A stretch of DNA of 64,000 bases from Bacteroides oleiciplenus YIT 12058 (GCF_000315485.1 NZ_JH992941.1:310001-374000), one strand, 5' to 3'; counted from the stretch's first letter, positions 27,542-36,458 are shown. Numbers and translations are program-made. Notes: generated by a model not told the origin, from the letters alone.

Positions 27542-27567
27542 GACGGATCATTTCATACATATATAAG

Positions 27568-27612
27568 CTGTCTGCCAGGAGAATCAAACACTTCCGGCGG
27601 GCAGTTTTTTTT
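27568..27612 (+). terminator. efp terminator
   Basis: CTGTCTGCC (27568-27576) pairs with GGCGGGCAG (27596-27604; two G-U pairs), followed by eight T. Confidence 0.85.
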
Positions 27613-27665
27613 ATATAGTCAGTAAAAGAATATACAATCGGAGTAATTATCGAAAAATAATGGTT

Positions 27666-27673
27666 TATCTTTG
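27666..27673 (+). promoter_or_regulatory. -7 element upstream of the leader ORF and GT2 gene
   Basis: TATCTTTG; no clear -33 partner. It would place the transcript start about 20 bases before the small ORF at 27701. Confidence 0.55.
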
Positions 27674-27700
27674 TAAGCAACAAGCAACCCAATTGCAACC

Positions 27701-27769
27701 ATGAGTAAACAGATAAAGACAGACAACGAATATAACAGTCACCAAGTTGGTGACGAATTAAAAGATTAA
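27701..27769 (+). CDS. Possible 22-residue leader peptide
   Basis: ATG at 27701, stop at 27767, 7 bp before the GT2 start. The peptide MSKQIKTDNEYNSHQVGDEL (plus two residues) is hydrophilic and has no known homologue to me. Its codons include a perfect inverted repeat, GTCACCA-AGT-TGGTGAC (27738-27754), so translation of the peptide could affect a hairpin in front of the glycosyltransferase start. Coding status is uncertain. Confidence 0.35.
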   Translation: MSKQIKTDNEYNSHQVGDELKD

Positions 27770-27776
27770 TGCATTT

Positions 27777-28766
27777 ATGAAATACTCCGTCATCATCCCC
27801 GTATACAACCGTCCCGACGAGTTAGACGAACTGTTATGCAGCCTGGCCGGGCAAAGCTTCAACGATTTTGAGGTCGTGGTTGTGGAAGACGGTTCATCCG
27901 TTCCCTGCAAAGAAGTAGTGGAATACTATCAGAAAAAACTGGATATACACTATTATAACAAGCCCAATTCCGGCCCCGGACAAAGCCGGAACTATGGCGC
28001 CGAACGAAGTACCGGGGAATATCTGATTATACTAGATTCCGACTGCATACTGCCCGAAGGTTACCTTACCGCCATCGAGAAAGAACTCCAAATCTCCCCT
28101 GCCGATGCCTTCGGCGGACCGGACCGGGCACATGAATCTTTTACGGATATACAGAAAGCTATTAATTACTCCATGACTTCTTTCTTTACCACCGGTGGCA
28201 TCCGCGGTGGAAAAAAGAAAATGGATAAATTCTATCCGCGAAGCTTCAATATGGGAGTCAGACAAGATGTATACACTGCACTTGGAGGCTTCTCCAAAAT
28301 GCGGTTCGGAGAAGATATCGACTTTAGTATCCGGATATTCAAAGGCGGTTATCAGTGCAGGCTGTTCCCAGATGCGTGGGTATATCATAAGCGGCGCACG
28401 GACCTGAAGAAATTCTTCAAGCAAGTGCACAATTCGGGGATTGCACGTATCAACCTGTATAAGAAGTACCCGGAATCATTGAAGATTGTTCACCTCTTAC
28501 CAGCAGCATTCACGCTCGGAGTGGCAATATTGTTGCTCGGTGCTCCTTTCTGTCTTTATAGCCTGACGCCCATTGCACTATATGCACTATTGGTATGTGT
28601 TGACTCCACCATCCAAAACCGGAGTTTGCTTATCGGTATTTACTCCATCGCCGCTTCTTTCATCCAACTCATCGGATACGGGACCGGTTTCTGGCGGGCA
28701 TGGTGGAACCGTTGCATACGGGGAAAAGATGAATTTGAAGCATTTAAAAAGAACTTTTATAAGTGA
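27777..28766 (+). CDS. GT2-family glycosyltransferase with C-terminal membrane segments
   Basis: 329 residues. GT-A fold signatures: YSVIIPVYNRPDELDELL, VVVEDGSS (nucleotide binding), GEYLIILDSDCILP (DxD-like DSD), and GEDIDFSIRI (catalytic ED region). Two to three hydrophobic helices lie at about 242-305, placing the enzyme on the inner membrane. The sugar and acceptor cannot be deduced; no polysaccharide cluster surrounds it. Confidence 0.85.
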   Translation: MKYSVIIPVYNRPDELDELLCSLAGQSFNDFEVVVVEDGSSVPCKEVVEYYQKKLDIHYYNKPNSGPGQSRNYGAERSTGEYLIILDSDCILPEGYLTAIEKELQISPADAFGGPDRAHESFTDIQKAINYSMTSFFTTGGIRGGKKKMDKFYPRSFNMGVRQDVYTALGGFSKMRFGEDIDFSIRIFKGGYQCRLFPDAWVYHKRRTDLKKFFKQVHNSGIARINLYKKYPESLKIVHLLPAAFTLGVAILLLGAPFCLYSLTPIALYALLVCVDSTIQNRSLLIGIYSIAASFIQLIGYGTGFWRAWWNRCIRGKDEFEAFKKNFYK

Positions 28767-28792
28767 TGAACGATTAGTGTTTAGTGATTAGC

Positions 28793-29479
28793 ATGGAAAA
28801 ACTAAATATCAACCAGTGGGCGGAAGAAGACCGTCCACGGGAGAAGATGATGCTGAAAGGCTCAGAGGCTCTGAGCGACGCCGAACTTCTTGCCATCCTT
28901 ATCGGTTCAGGAAACACAGAGGAAAGCGCAGTAACTCTGATGCAACGGGTGCTCTCCGAATGTGGCAATGATCTGAATCAATTAGGAAAATGGGAAGTGC
29001 GGGATTTCTCCCGCTTCAAAGGCTTTGGCCCGGCCAAAAGCATCACTATCATGGCAGCATTGGAACTGGGCAAACGCCGCAAACTACAAGAACGCCCGGA
29101 ACGCGCCACGGTCCGTTGCTCTAAAGACATCTACGAACTTTTCCACCCTCTGCTCTGCGATCTTGCCTACGAAGAATTCTGGGTATTGCTACTCAACCAA
29201 TCTTCCCGCATCATCGACAAAACCCGCATCAGCCGCGGCGGCATCGACCAAACCACCGCCGATGTACGCAGCATCCTGCGCGAAGCCCTGATACAGCGTG
29301 CCACACAGATAGCCCTGATACACAACCATCCTTCGGGCAGTCCCCGTCCAAGCACAGACGACCAACGCCTGACGCAACTCGTGCAAAAAGGGACACAGAC
29401 TATGAACATCCGCCTCATCGACCACGTTATTGTAACAGACGGAAAGTACTACAGTTTCAATGATGAAGGAATGATCTAG
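28793..29479 (+). CDS. radC: RadC-family JAMM-domain protein
   Basis: 228 residues from ATG 28793; a GTG three codons earlier is inside a TTAGTGATTAG repeat and is less likely. The N-terminal helix-hairpin-helix part (FSRFKGFGPAKSITIMAALE) is followed by the JAMM metal site HNHPSGSPRPSTDD. The family was once linked to DNA repair; the biochemical role is still unclear. Confidence 0.93.
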   Translation: MEKLNINQWAEEDRPREKMMLKGSEALSDAELLAILIGSGNTEESAVTLMQRVLSECGNDLNQLGKWEVRDFSRFKGFGPAKSITIMAALELGKRRKLQERPERATVRCSKDIYELFHPLLCDLAYEEFWVLLLNQSSRIIDKTRISRGGIDQTTADVRSILREALIQRATQIALIHNHPSGSPRPSTDDQRLTQLVQKGTQTMNIRLIDHVIVTDGKYYSFNDEGMI

Positions 29480-29501
29480 CGGCTTTTTCAAAACCCGTTC
29501 T

Positions 29502-29532
29502 TTTGTAGTTTCAATTAATTTCTTTAGCTTTG
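29502..29532 (+). promoter_or_regulatory. Promoter of the MIP18-family gene
   Basis: TTTG (29502-29505), 19-bp spacer, TAGCTTTG (29525-29532), 20 bp before the ATG. Confidence 0.75.
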
Positions 29533-29552
29533 CCTAACTAAACCATACGAAT

Positions 29553-29864
29553 ATGACCAAGTTTGAAATAGAAGAAAAAATAGTAGAGATGCTCAAGACC
29601 GTATTTGATCCGGAAATCCCGGTAAACGTATACGATCTGGGACTTATCTACAAGATAGACCTCGCCGACAATGGGGAAGTAAGTATTGACATGACTTTAA
29701 CAGCTCCCAATTGTCCGGCTGCCGACTTCATCATGGAAGATGTGCGCCAGAGAGTTGAATCGGTTGACGGTGTCACTGCCGCTACCATCAATCTGGTGTT
29801 CGAGCCGGAATGGGACAAGGACATGATGAGCGAAGAAGCCAAACTGGAATTAGGCTTCTTATAA
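29553..29864 (+). CDS. MIP18/DUF59-family Fe-S assembly protein (SufT-like)
   Basis: 103 residues. The DUF59 pattern is clear: LKTVFDPEIPVNVYDLGLIY, then LTAPNCPAADFIMEDV with the conserved Cys, then VFEPEWDKDMMSEEAKLELG. Such proteins help mature iron-sulfur proteins. No other suf gene is adjacent. Confidence 0.9.
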   Translation: MTKFEIEEKIVEMLKTVFDPEIPVNVYDLGLIYKIDLADNGEVSIDMTLTAPNCPAADFIMEDVRQRVESVDGVTAATINLVFEPEWDKDMMSEEAKLELGFL

Positions 29865-29969
29865 TGTAAACTTTAAACACAAAGGCACAGATAAAGAAGC
29901 CTCGGAAAGAAAGCGTCCCTTCTGTACCTCTGTGTTTCTGTGTTCAAAACAAATTTAAAACTCAGAAGT
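29865..29969. repeat. Spacer with inverted AACACAAAGGCACAG / TCTGTGTTTCTGTGTT repeat
   Basis: The arms, near 29876-29891 and 29930-29947, pair imperfectly. The same type of CACAGAGG/CTCTGTG inverted repeat occurs at 53441-53516. Confidence 0.45.
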
Positions 29970-30734
29970 ATGAAGAACGTATATTTCCTTTCGGACGCAC
30001 ACCTCGGCTCACGCGCCATTGAGCACGGACGCACCCAGGAACGACGCCTTGTGAATTTCCTCGACAGCATCAAGCACAAAGCATCCGCCGTGTATTTGCT
30101 GGGAGATATGTTCGACTTCTGGTATGAATTCAAGACCGTTGTACCCAAAGGATATACCCGCTTTCTGGGCAAACTATCCGAGCTGACAGATATGGGAGTG
30201 GAGGTACACTTCTTCACAGGCAACCATGACATCTGGTGTGCCGACTATCTGACCACAGAGTGCGGTGTCATCATGCACCGCGAACCACTCACTACAGAAA
30301 TATACGGCAAGGAATTCTACCTTGCACACGGTGATGGTTTAGGCGACCCGGACAAGAAGTTCAAACTGCTGCGCTCCATGTTTCACAGCGAATTCCTGCA
30401 AGTTCTATTCTCTGCCATTCACCCCCGTTGGAGTATGGAGTGGGGACTGAACTGGGCAAAGCACAGCCGCCAGAAACGTGTCGACGGCAAAGAGCCCGAT
30501 TATATGGGCGAAGACAAAGAATTCCTGATACTCTACACAAAAGAGTATCTGAAAAGTCACCCAAACATCAATTTCTTCATCTACGGCCACCGCCACATCG
30601 AACTGGACCTGATGTTGAGCGCCACAGCCCGCATAACAATACTGGGAGACTGGATAAATTTCTTCTCGTATGCTGTCTTCGATGGCGAAAATTTCTTCCT
30701 AGAAAACTTTATCGAAGGAGAAACCAAAATGTAG
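29970..30734 (+). CDS. lpxH: UDP-2,3-diacylglucosamine diphosphatase
   Basis: 254 residues from ATG 29970; this start gives the family beginning MKNVYFLSDAHLGSRAIEHG. All calcineurin-type metal motifs are present: SDAHLGS (Asp9, His11), GDMFDFW, GNHDIW, LAHGDGLG and GHRHIE. It removes UMP to give lipid X in lipid A synthesis at the inner membrane. Five bp upstream of the YdjC fusion gene. Confidence 0.93.
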   Translation: MKNVYFLSDAHLGSRAIEHGRTQERRLVNFLDSIKHKASAVYLLGDMFDFWYEFKTVVPKGYTRFLGKLSELTDMGVEVHFFTGNHDIWCADYLTTECGVIMHREPLTTEIYGKEFYLAHGDGLGDPDKKFKLLRSMFHSEFLQVLFSAIHPRWSMEWGLNWAKHSRQKRVDGKEPDYMGEDKEFLILYTKEYLKSHPNINFFIYGHRHIELDLMLSATARITILGDWINFFSYAVFDGENFFLENFIEGETKM

Positions 30735-30739
30735 TCTAT

Positions 30740-32173
30740 ATGAACTTCTCAAAACTGAAGTATCTTTTCAGCATATGCCTGTTTGCCACAAGTATTCTGC
30801 AGGCATGGGGACAATCCGCCCCTACCCTCGCCGTCCGCATCGATGACCTCGGCGCTTTTCACTCTGTCAACGAAGCCTGTATCCAAACGTATCAGTCCGG
30901 AATAGCCCGTTCCGTAGAAGTAATGCCCGTAGCCAGTTGGTATCCGGAAGCCGTCCGCCTGCTGAAAGAAAACCCGGGGTTGGATGCCGGATTACACTTA
31001 GTCATTACCAGCGAATGGGAGAATGTGAAGTGGCGTCCATTGACACACTGCCCCAGTCTGACCGATGAGAACGGATACTTTTATCCGATGATGGGGCCCA
31101 ATCCTGCATATCCCGGACAGTCGGTTATGGAGAATAAATGGGACTTGAAAGAAGTGGAGCAGGAATTTCGTGCACAGATAGAGATGGCATTGAAGAATAT
31201 CCCGCAGCTCAGTCATCTGACAGGGCATATGCTGTCTACCGGTTTCACTAAAGAAGTAAATGAAATGGTGCTGCGCCTGGCTAAAGAATATCATCTTCCC
31301 TCTATCGACCGTATGAACTCACCGGAAGATTACCAGTTCACCTATATTGGTTACGACGGTCCCAACCGGACAAGCGCCGAAAAGGAGGAAAGCTTTATTC
31401 GTTCACTAAACAAGTTGGAGGCAGGTAAACGCTATCTGTTTCTTGACCATCCGGCATTGGACAATGAAGAAATGCGTCCTGTCTTCCATATCGGTTATGA
31501 GAATGTGGCACTCGATCGACAAGGGGTGACAGACTTACTCACCAGCCCGCGGGTGAAGCAAGCCATTGAAGATAAAGGCATCAAGCTGATTTCTATCAAT
31601 CAGCTAACGAAAGGTCTTCCCCATGCCACCACTCCCGGGAAACTGGCAAAAGCGATGCAGAAATATCTGGATGCAATGCAGAAAGCCAATCAAGAGCTGC
31701 ACAGCATCATGATTGTACAGCATGGCAAGGTCATTGCCGAAGAATGGTTTGGCGGACAAGATACAGAATCCACAAACTACATATGGGTGGACTCCGCCAC
31801 CATATCAAAAGCGAATGAAGAGAAACTCATGGACTTTTTATATCCGCGTTTGTTCCGTCCGTTGGGCATTGTCAATGTGAAGTGTCAGAAAAGCCCACAA
31901 AGCATCAATAGCAGCGGCTGGAGATTGTTCTTCAAGACGGAAGATTTTGCCAAGCTGGGGCAACTCTTCTTGCAAAAAGGGAAATGGAACGGTCAGCAAA
32001 TGCTCCCGGAAGAATGGATTGCCAAAGCATCAGCTTGCTGTGCCGACGGAAGAAATGGGCAATATATTCTTGTTATTCCTGAAAAAGATGCTGTAATTGC
32101 AGTAACGACACGAACCGAAGACGGACAAACCAAACCGTATTTGATTCGGAAACACCTGCTTCCGGCACTGTAA
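30740..32173 (+). CDS. YdjC/ChbG-like polysaccharide deacetylase fused to a degenerate serine hydrolase
   Basis: 477 residues from ATG 30740; the frame is open further upstream inside lpxH, but only this start yields a signal peptide (cleavage near AWGQS). Residues about 28-295 form a YdjC/ChbG domain with metal residues in RIDDLG (Asp35/36), GLHLVIT (His86) and TGHM (His163). Residues about 318-477 match the beta-lactamase-related fold in pieces: HSIMIVQHGKVIAEEWFGG, LYPRLFRPLGI, GWRLFFKTEDFAKLGQLFLQ. The SxxK nucleophile segment and Tyr-x-Asn region are missing (nearest is TISK, 354-357), as is a stretch before the last strands. The C-terminal half is therefore probably inactive. Confidence 0.8.
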   Translation: MNFSKLKYLFSICLFATSILQAWGQSAPTLAVRIDDLGAFHSVNEACIQTYQSGIARSVEVMPVASWYPEAVRLLKENPGLDAGLHLVITSEWENVKWRPLTHCPSLTDENGYFYPMMGPNPAYPGQSVMENKWDLKEVEQEFRAQIEMALKNIPQLSHLTGHMLSTGFTKEVNEMVLRLAKEYHLPSIDRMNSPEDYQFTYIGYDGPNRTSAEKEESFIRSLNKLEAGKRYLFLDHPALDNEEMRPVFHIGYENVALDRQGVTDLLTSPRVKQAIEDKGIKLISINQLTKGLPHATTPGKLAKAMQKYLDAMQKANQELHSIMIVQHGKVIAEEWFGGQDTESTNYIWVDSATISKANEEKLMDFLYPRLFRPLGIVNVKCQKSPQSINSSGWRLFFKTEDFAKLGQLFLQKGKWNGQQMLPEEWIAKASACCADGRNGQYILVIPEKDAVIAVTTRTEDGQTKPYLIRKHLLPAL

Positions 32174-32288
32174 ACAGATACTTCGCCGATTTAATCTTCT
32201 GTAAATAGATATGGGAAAGTATGGTTCTTCGGAACTTTTCTGCGAGCAATCTTGTAATAACATCATAAACCATTAAAGCTTAATTGTT

Positions 32289-32498
32289 ATGGATGATATG
32301 ATTTACAGAAATGATGCGATTGCCGAGGAAAATATTGACCCGCATGGTCGTCCGGCGAAGGATAAATTTGAAGAGTTCAGTGAGGAAGTTTCTGAGCATA
32401 CAGACCTCGGATACAAAAACCAAAAGGTGAAATCTAAAAAGGACCGAAAAGAACGCCTAGAGGAAATAGATGAAGTGATTAAAGAAGACCTAAAGTGA
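32289..32498 (+). CDS. Small highly charged protein, unknown function
   Basis: 69 residues (MDDMIYRNDAIAEENIDPHG to IDEVIKEDLK), acidic N-terminal half, Lys/Glu-rich helical C-terminal half, no Cys, no signal or membrane segment. I do not recognise the family. It stands alone between the YdjC fusion and a strong convergent hairpin. Confidence 0.6.
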   Translation: MDDMIYRNDAIAEENIDPHGRPAKDKFEEFSEEVSEHTDLGYKNQKVKSKKDRKERLEEIDEVIKEDLK

Positions 32499-32502
32499 AA
32501 GG

Positions 32503-32591
32503 AGTTACAAGCTACTACGGGCCATAAGCTACAAGTGGTTGTGCAATTACACTGCATGGGACTTGTAGCTTATAGCCCGTAGCTTGTAACT
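32503..32591. terminator. Long inverted repeat between convergent genes
   Basis: Arms 32503-32536 and 32561-32591 pair over about 31 bases with a 3-base insertion and one mismatch (AGTTACAAGCTAC...AAGCTACAAGT and its complement). Loop 24 bases. It lies between two convergent stops and probably ends both transcripts. Related words occur at 14711-14850. Confidence 0.75.
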
Positions 32592-32594
32592 ACA

Positions 32595-33995
32595 TTATTT
32601 GTATCCCGCCACCTTAGCTATACGTTTCGGGATTTCCGTATTATCATACTTGCCTGCAAATTCTTTGGAACCTGCTCCCACTGCATATACCGGAACATAT
32701 CCCGCAGTATGGCTACCACTTGTCCAGCCTACCATGGCAATCTGGCTCATGACTTTTCTTGCAGAAGCAGCCAGCGGTTCAGTCTTCGAATAGAGCGTTT
32801 CTTCAAATACCACTTTATTCTTTACGAACGACTGTTCAAATTCATCACGCAACATCTTTTCCTGTTCCCAAGTCAAAGGCAGTTCTTTCCAGAAGCCCAT
32901 CTTCTCAGTCAATAAAGCCTTGGCATCTTCCCAAGTCACATCATGTCCCTTCGCTTTACGCAAGTCAGTGATGGCAATAGAGAGTAAATCCTGAGACTGC
33001 TTTTGGTTCTTCAAAGCTTTCAGGTGCAATTCATATCTACCTGTACCCAAACCCAAACCACCTGTTTCATGGTCAGCAGTTACTACAATCAGGGTTTCTT
33101 TCGGATGTTTCTTATAGAATTCATAAGCTACTTTGATAGCATTATCCATATCAATCACCTCTTCGAAAGTAGTGGCAGGGTCGTTGGAGTGGCAAGACCA
33201 ATCAATCTTTCCACCTTCTACCATCAGGAAGAACCCTTTGTTCTTACCTTTGGTGAGGAAGGAGATAGCACTTTCAGTGATTTCAGCAAGCGTCAGGTCA
33301 CCGGCTTTGCGGTCAATAGAGTATGGCAAACAAGAGGGAGTGGCGCCATCTTCCTGAATCAGGACCATCTTATCAGCTTGGGCAGCCTTAGATTTGAAAT
33401 CATTTACGCCTTTCGCGATAGTATAACCAGCCTCCTCAATGATAGGGAAAATACTCGGAGCCTCTTTCTTATTGGCAGTAGTAGTCGGTTTCAGGAAACC
33501 GCCGCCCGCATAGAAATCGAAACCTGCTTTCGGCAAGTCAAGAGCTATTTCATAGTACATGTTACGATCAGGTTGATGTGCATAGAACGCTGCAGGAGTG
33601 GCATGATCTACACTAACACTGGTGGTTACACCGACTTTCTTTCCGGCTTTTTTTGCTTTTTCGGCAACAGACTGAATTACATTCTTCTGGTCGTCCATGC
33701 CGATAGCACCATTATAAGTTTTTACTCCGGTGGCAAGAGCGGTTCCGGCAGCAGAGGAGTCTGTTACAGAGTTGGTGGCAGAGAAAGTGGTAGCAACACC
33801 TACAGCCGGAAACTGTGTAAACAATAACGGCGTCACGCCAATGCGTCCTTCTTGTTCAGCCAAGTACATCTCCGTACCATTTACCTGATTAACTCCCATT
33901 CCATCACCGATGAAATAAAATACATACTTTGCCTGTTGTGCATACGTCATGCCTGTCAACAAAACAAAGAGTAATAAATACATGAATCGTTTCAT
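32595..33995 (-). CDS. Alkaline phosphatase, PhoA family
   Basis: 466 residues with Sec signal (MKRFMYLLLFVLLTGMTYAQ). Metal and catalytic sites are intact: YFIGDGMG (Asp31), nucleophile Ser80 in VTDSSAAGTALATG, VDHATPAAF, MVEGGKIDWSCHSND, VTADHETGG, and GSHTAGYVPVYAVG. A periplasmic phosphomonoesterase. No Pho-box-like repeat was recognised upstream. Confidence 0.95.
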   Translation of the reverse strand: MKRFMYLLLFVLLTGMTYAQQAKYVFYFIGDGMGVNQVNGTEMYLAEQEGRIGVTPLLFTQFPAVGVATTFSATNSVTDSSAAGTALATGVKTYNGAIGMDDQKNVIQSVAEKAKKAGKKVGVTTSVSVDHATPAAFYAHQPDRNMYYEIALDLPKAGFDFYAGGGFLKPTTTANKKEAPSIFPIIEEAGYTIAKGVNDFKSKAAQADKMVLIQEDGATPSCLPYSIDRKAGDLTLAEITESAISFLTKGKNKGFFLMVEGGKIDWSCHSNDPATTFEEVIDMDNAIKVAYEFYKKHPKETLIVVTADHETGGLGLGTGRYELHLKALKNQKQSQDLLSIAITDLRKAKGHDVTWEDAKALLTEKMGFWKELPLTWEQEKMLRDEFEQSFVKNKVVFEETLYSKTEPLAASARKVMSQIAMVGWTSGSHTAGYVPVYAVGAGSKEFAGKYDNTEIPKRIAKVAGYK

Positions 33996-34049
33996 AAGTT
34001 AGTATATTTAAAGTAGTTTGAATAAACGTCGCTTTCTCTTATTCTCCTC

Positions 34050-34057
34050 CAAAGATA
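34050..34057 (-). promoter_or_regulatory. -7 element of the alkaline phosphatase gene
   Basis: TATCTTTG on the minus strand, about 55 bases before the ATG; no clear -33. Confidence 0.55.
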
Positions 34058-34090
34058 AGGAATTTAAACCACTGACGGAGCAGATAGTGT

Positions 34091-34131
34091 AAAAAAAATA
34101 AAGCCGGAAGGCAATCTACATTGCTTCCGGC
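34091..34131 (-). terminator. Terminator of pta-ackA
   Basis: Arms 34103-34115 (GCCGGAAGGCAAT) and 34120-34131 (ATTGCTTCCGGC) with one bulge. On the minus strand the stem is followed by TTTATTTTTTTT. Confidence 0.88.
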
Positions 34132-34175
34132 ATTATTGTTACATCATCATTGCGATGTTATCTACTTTTCAAGGA

Positions 34176-35378
34176 TTATTTCTTGTTCAGAATGTCCATG
34201 GTATCCGAGGCAATCATCAACTCTTCGTCAGTCGGAATAACCACAACCTTCACCTTGGAGTCTTCGGCAGAAATCACAGCTTCTTCACCACGAACCTTAT
34301 TCTTTTCCAAGTCCAGTTTCACACCCATGAATTCCAAACCTTCGCAAGCACCTGAACGACAGGAAGCCTGGTTCTCGCCTACACCACCGGTAAATACAAT
34401 GATATCTACGCCACCCAAAGCAGCAGCATAAGCGCCGATATACTTCTTGATGCGATAGAAATACATTTTCTCAGTAAGGATAGCCATATCATTGGTACCC
34501 GCAGCTACAGCAGACTCCAACTCACGCATATCACTGGATACACCGAAGATACCCATTACACCGCTCTTCTTGTTCAGCAGGTCGGATACACCGGCAGCAG
34601 TTAGGTTCTCTTTTTCCATGATGAAAGTCACGGCACCAGCATCGATGTCACCACTACGGGTACCCATCATCAGACCTTCCAACGGAGTCAACCCCATGCT
34701 GGTATCCATGCTCTTGCCATCTTTGACAGCAGTGATAGAACCGCCGTTACCAATATGGCAGGTAATGATTTTCTTTCCTTCCGGATTCACACCCAAATAC
34801 TCACATACACGTTGTGAAACGTAACGGTGAGAGGTTCCGTGGAAACCATAACGGCGTACACCGTATTTCTTATAAAGTTCATAAGGGATAGCATATAAAT
34901 AGGCATAGTCCGGCATAGTCTGATGGAATGCTGTATCGAACACACCAATCTGCGGTACATTCGGCAGGATGGCAGAGATAGCATTCACACCTTTCAGGTT
35001 AGCAGGATTGTGAAGCGGAGCCAAGTCATTGCAAGCCGTGAAAGCATCCAGAACTTCTTGTGTCAGTAACACAGATTCACTGAACTTCTCGCCGCCATGC
35101 ACCATACGGTGACCCACTGCGTTTATTTCATTCAAAGATTTGATGGCACCATATTCAGGACTGGTCAATGCATCCAAAATAAACTCCACGCCTACTGTAT
35201 GTTCAGGAATATCTTTTTCCAGAACTTTCTTTTCACCGTTAGGCAAAGTTAGTTTCAGGAAAGAACCTTGCAGACCGATTTTTTCAATACCACCTTGTGC
35301 GATAACTTCCTTATGGTCCATATCAAACAACTTATACTTAATGGACGAGCTACCGCAATTCAGAACTAAGACTTTCAT
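34176..35378 (-). CDS. ackA: Acetate kinase
   Basis: 400 residues, normal length. Start signature MKVLVLNCGSSSIKYKLFDM; also HRMVHGGEKF, FDTAFHQTMP, YGFHGTSHRYV, CHIGNGGSI, and FTGGVGENQ. It makes ATP and acetate from acetyl phosphate. Second gene after pta, 22 bp downstream. Confidence 0.98.
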   Translation of the reverse strand: MKVLVLNCGSSSIKYKLFDMDHKEVIAQGGIEKIGLQGSFLKLTLPNGEKKVLEKDIPEHTVGVEFILDALTSPEYGAIKSLNEINAVGHRMVHGGEKFSESVLLTQEVLDAFTACNDLAPLHNPANLKGVNAISAILPNVPQIGVFDTAFHQTMPDYAYLYAIPYELYKKYGVRRYGFHGTSHRYVSQRVCEYLGVNPEGKKIITCHIGNGGSITAVKDGKSMDTSMGLTPLEGLMMGTRSGDIDAGAVTFIMEKENLTAAGVSDLLNKKSGVMGIFGVSSDMRELESAVAAGTNDMAILTEKMYFYRIKKYIGAYAAALGGVDIIVFTGGVGENQASCRSGACEGLEFMGVKLDLEKNKVRGEEAVISAEDSKVKVVVIPTDEELMIASDTMDILNKK

Positions 35379-35400
35379 TTTTATATATCAGATTTAATGG

Positions 35401-36411
35401 TTATTTTTTTGCTCCAATAGCTTGGTTAGCAGTTATGGCAATCATGCGATAAATGTCTTCGATGGAGCAACCGCGTGACAAGTCGTTCACCGGACGGGCA
35501 ATACCCTGCAAAATCGGACCTACCGCATCAGCATGACCTAAACGTTGTACCAGTTTATAAGAGATATTACCTACTTCAAGACTCGGCACAATCAGCACAT
35601 TCGCATTACCTGCAATAGCAGAACCCGGTGCTTTGCTGGCTCCTACTTCCGGAACCAATGCGGCGTCAGCCTGCAATTCACCATCGATAGCCAAATCCGG
35701 ATCCATTTCCTTAGCAATTCTCAAAGCCTCAACAACTTTATCCACAACTTCATGTTTAGCAGAGCCTTTGGTTGAGAAGCTGAGCATTGCCACTTTGGGA
35801 TCCATACCCACCACAGCTTTAGCTGTACGAGCCGTGCAAACAGCAATCTGCGCCAACTGTTCTGCATCAGGAACCGGAGTAACAGCAACGTCGCCCATTA
35901 CCAAAATACCGTTCTTTCCATATTCGGGAGCATGTGTCAACAGCAACATTGCGCCGGATACACAAGTGATGCCCGGAGTCGTCTTAATAATTTGCAAAGC
36001 CGGACGAAGTACATCGCCTGTTGTGTTGCGTGCACCAGCCAACTGACCGTCAGCATCGCCATTCTTTATAATCAGACAACCCAGATAAAGCGGATTAACC
36101 ACCAGCTTACGGGCTTCCTCAATAGTCATTCCCTTCTTCTTGCGGAGTTCACACAGCAATTGTGCATACTCTTCTTTCTTCGGATGATCTTCCGGGTTGA
36201 TGATTGTAGCCTTGCTGATGTTTCCAAGTCCCCACTCTGTTGCACAAGCATTGATTTCATCCGGATTACCCAGAAGAATCAAGTCAGCAACTCCGTCTGT
36301 CAAAATTTGATTGGCAGCTTTCAAAGTACGTTCTTCCGTACCTTCAGGAAGAACAATACGTTGGCGGTCGGCTTTCGCGCGCTCAACGATTTCATTAATT
36401 AATCTCTGCAT
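35401..36411 (-). CDS. pta: Phosphate acetyltransferase (short form)
   Basis: 336 residues: the compact catalytic form without the N-terminal DRTGG/regulatory part of the E. coli enzyme. Signatures: VLPEGTEERTLKAA, QLAGARNTTGDVLRP, FSTKGSAKHEVVDKVVEA, DGELQADAALVPEV and NVLIVPSLEVGNISYKL. It converts acetyl-CoA and phosphate to acetyl phosphate. Confidence 0.97.
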   Translation of the reverse strand: MQRLINEIVERAKADRQRIVLPEGTEERTLKAANQILTDGVADLILLGNPDEINACATEWGLGNISKATIINPEDHPKKEEYAQLLCELRKKKGMTIEEARKLVVNPLYLGCLIIKNGDADGQLAGARNTTGDVLRPALQIIKTTPGITCVSGAMLLLTHAPEYGKNGILVMGDVAVTPVPDAEQLAQIAVCTARTAKAVVGMDPKVAMLSFSTKGSAKHEVVDKVVEALRIAKEMDPDLAIDGELQADAALVPEVGASKAPGSAIAGNANVLIVPSLEVGNISYKLVQRLGHADAVGPILQGIARPVNDLSRGCSIEDIYRMIAITANQAIGAKK

Positions 36412-36458
36412 ATATATAAATTGTGTATAAATATCCGGTAGACGTGTTATTCACGCCG

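Noticed and set aside
30428-30739. N-terminal extension of the YdjC fusion protein into lpxH
   Set aside because: The first 104 codons read lpxH out of frame; the ATG at 30740 gives a signal peptide and a 5-bp spacing.
33003-33827. 274-codon plus-strand frame opposite the alkaline phosphatase gene
   Set aside because: Shadow; the phosphatase frame has all metal and catalytic motifs.
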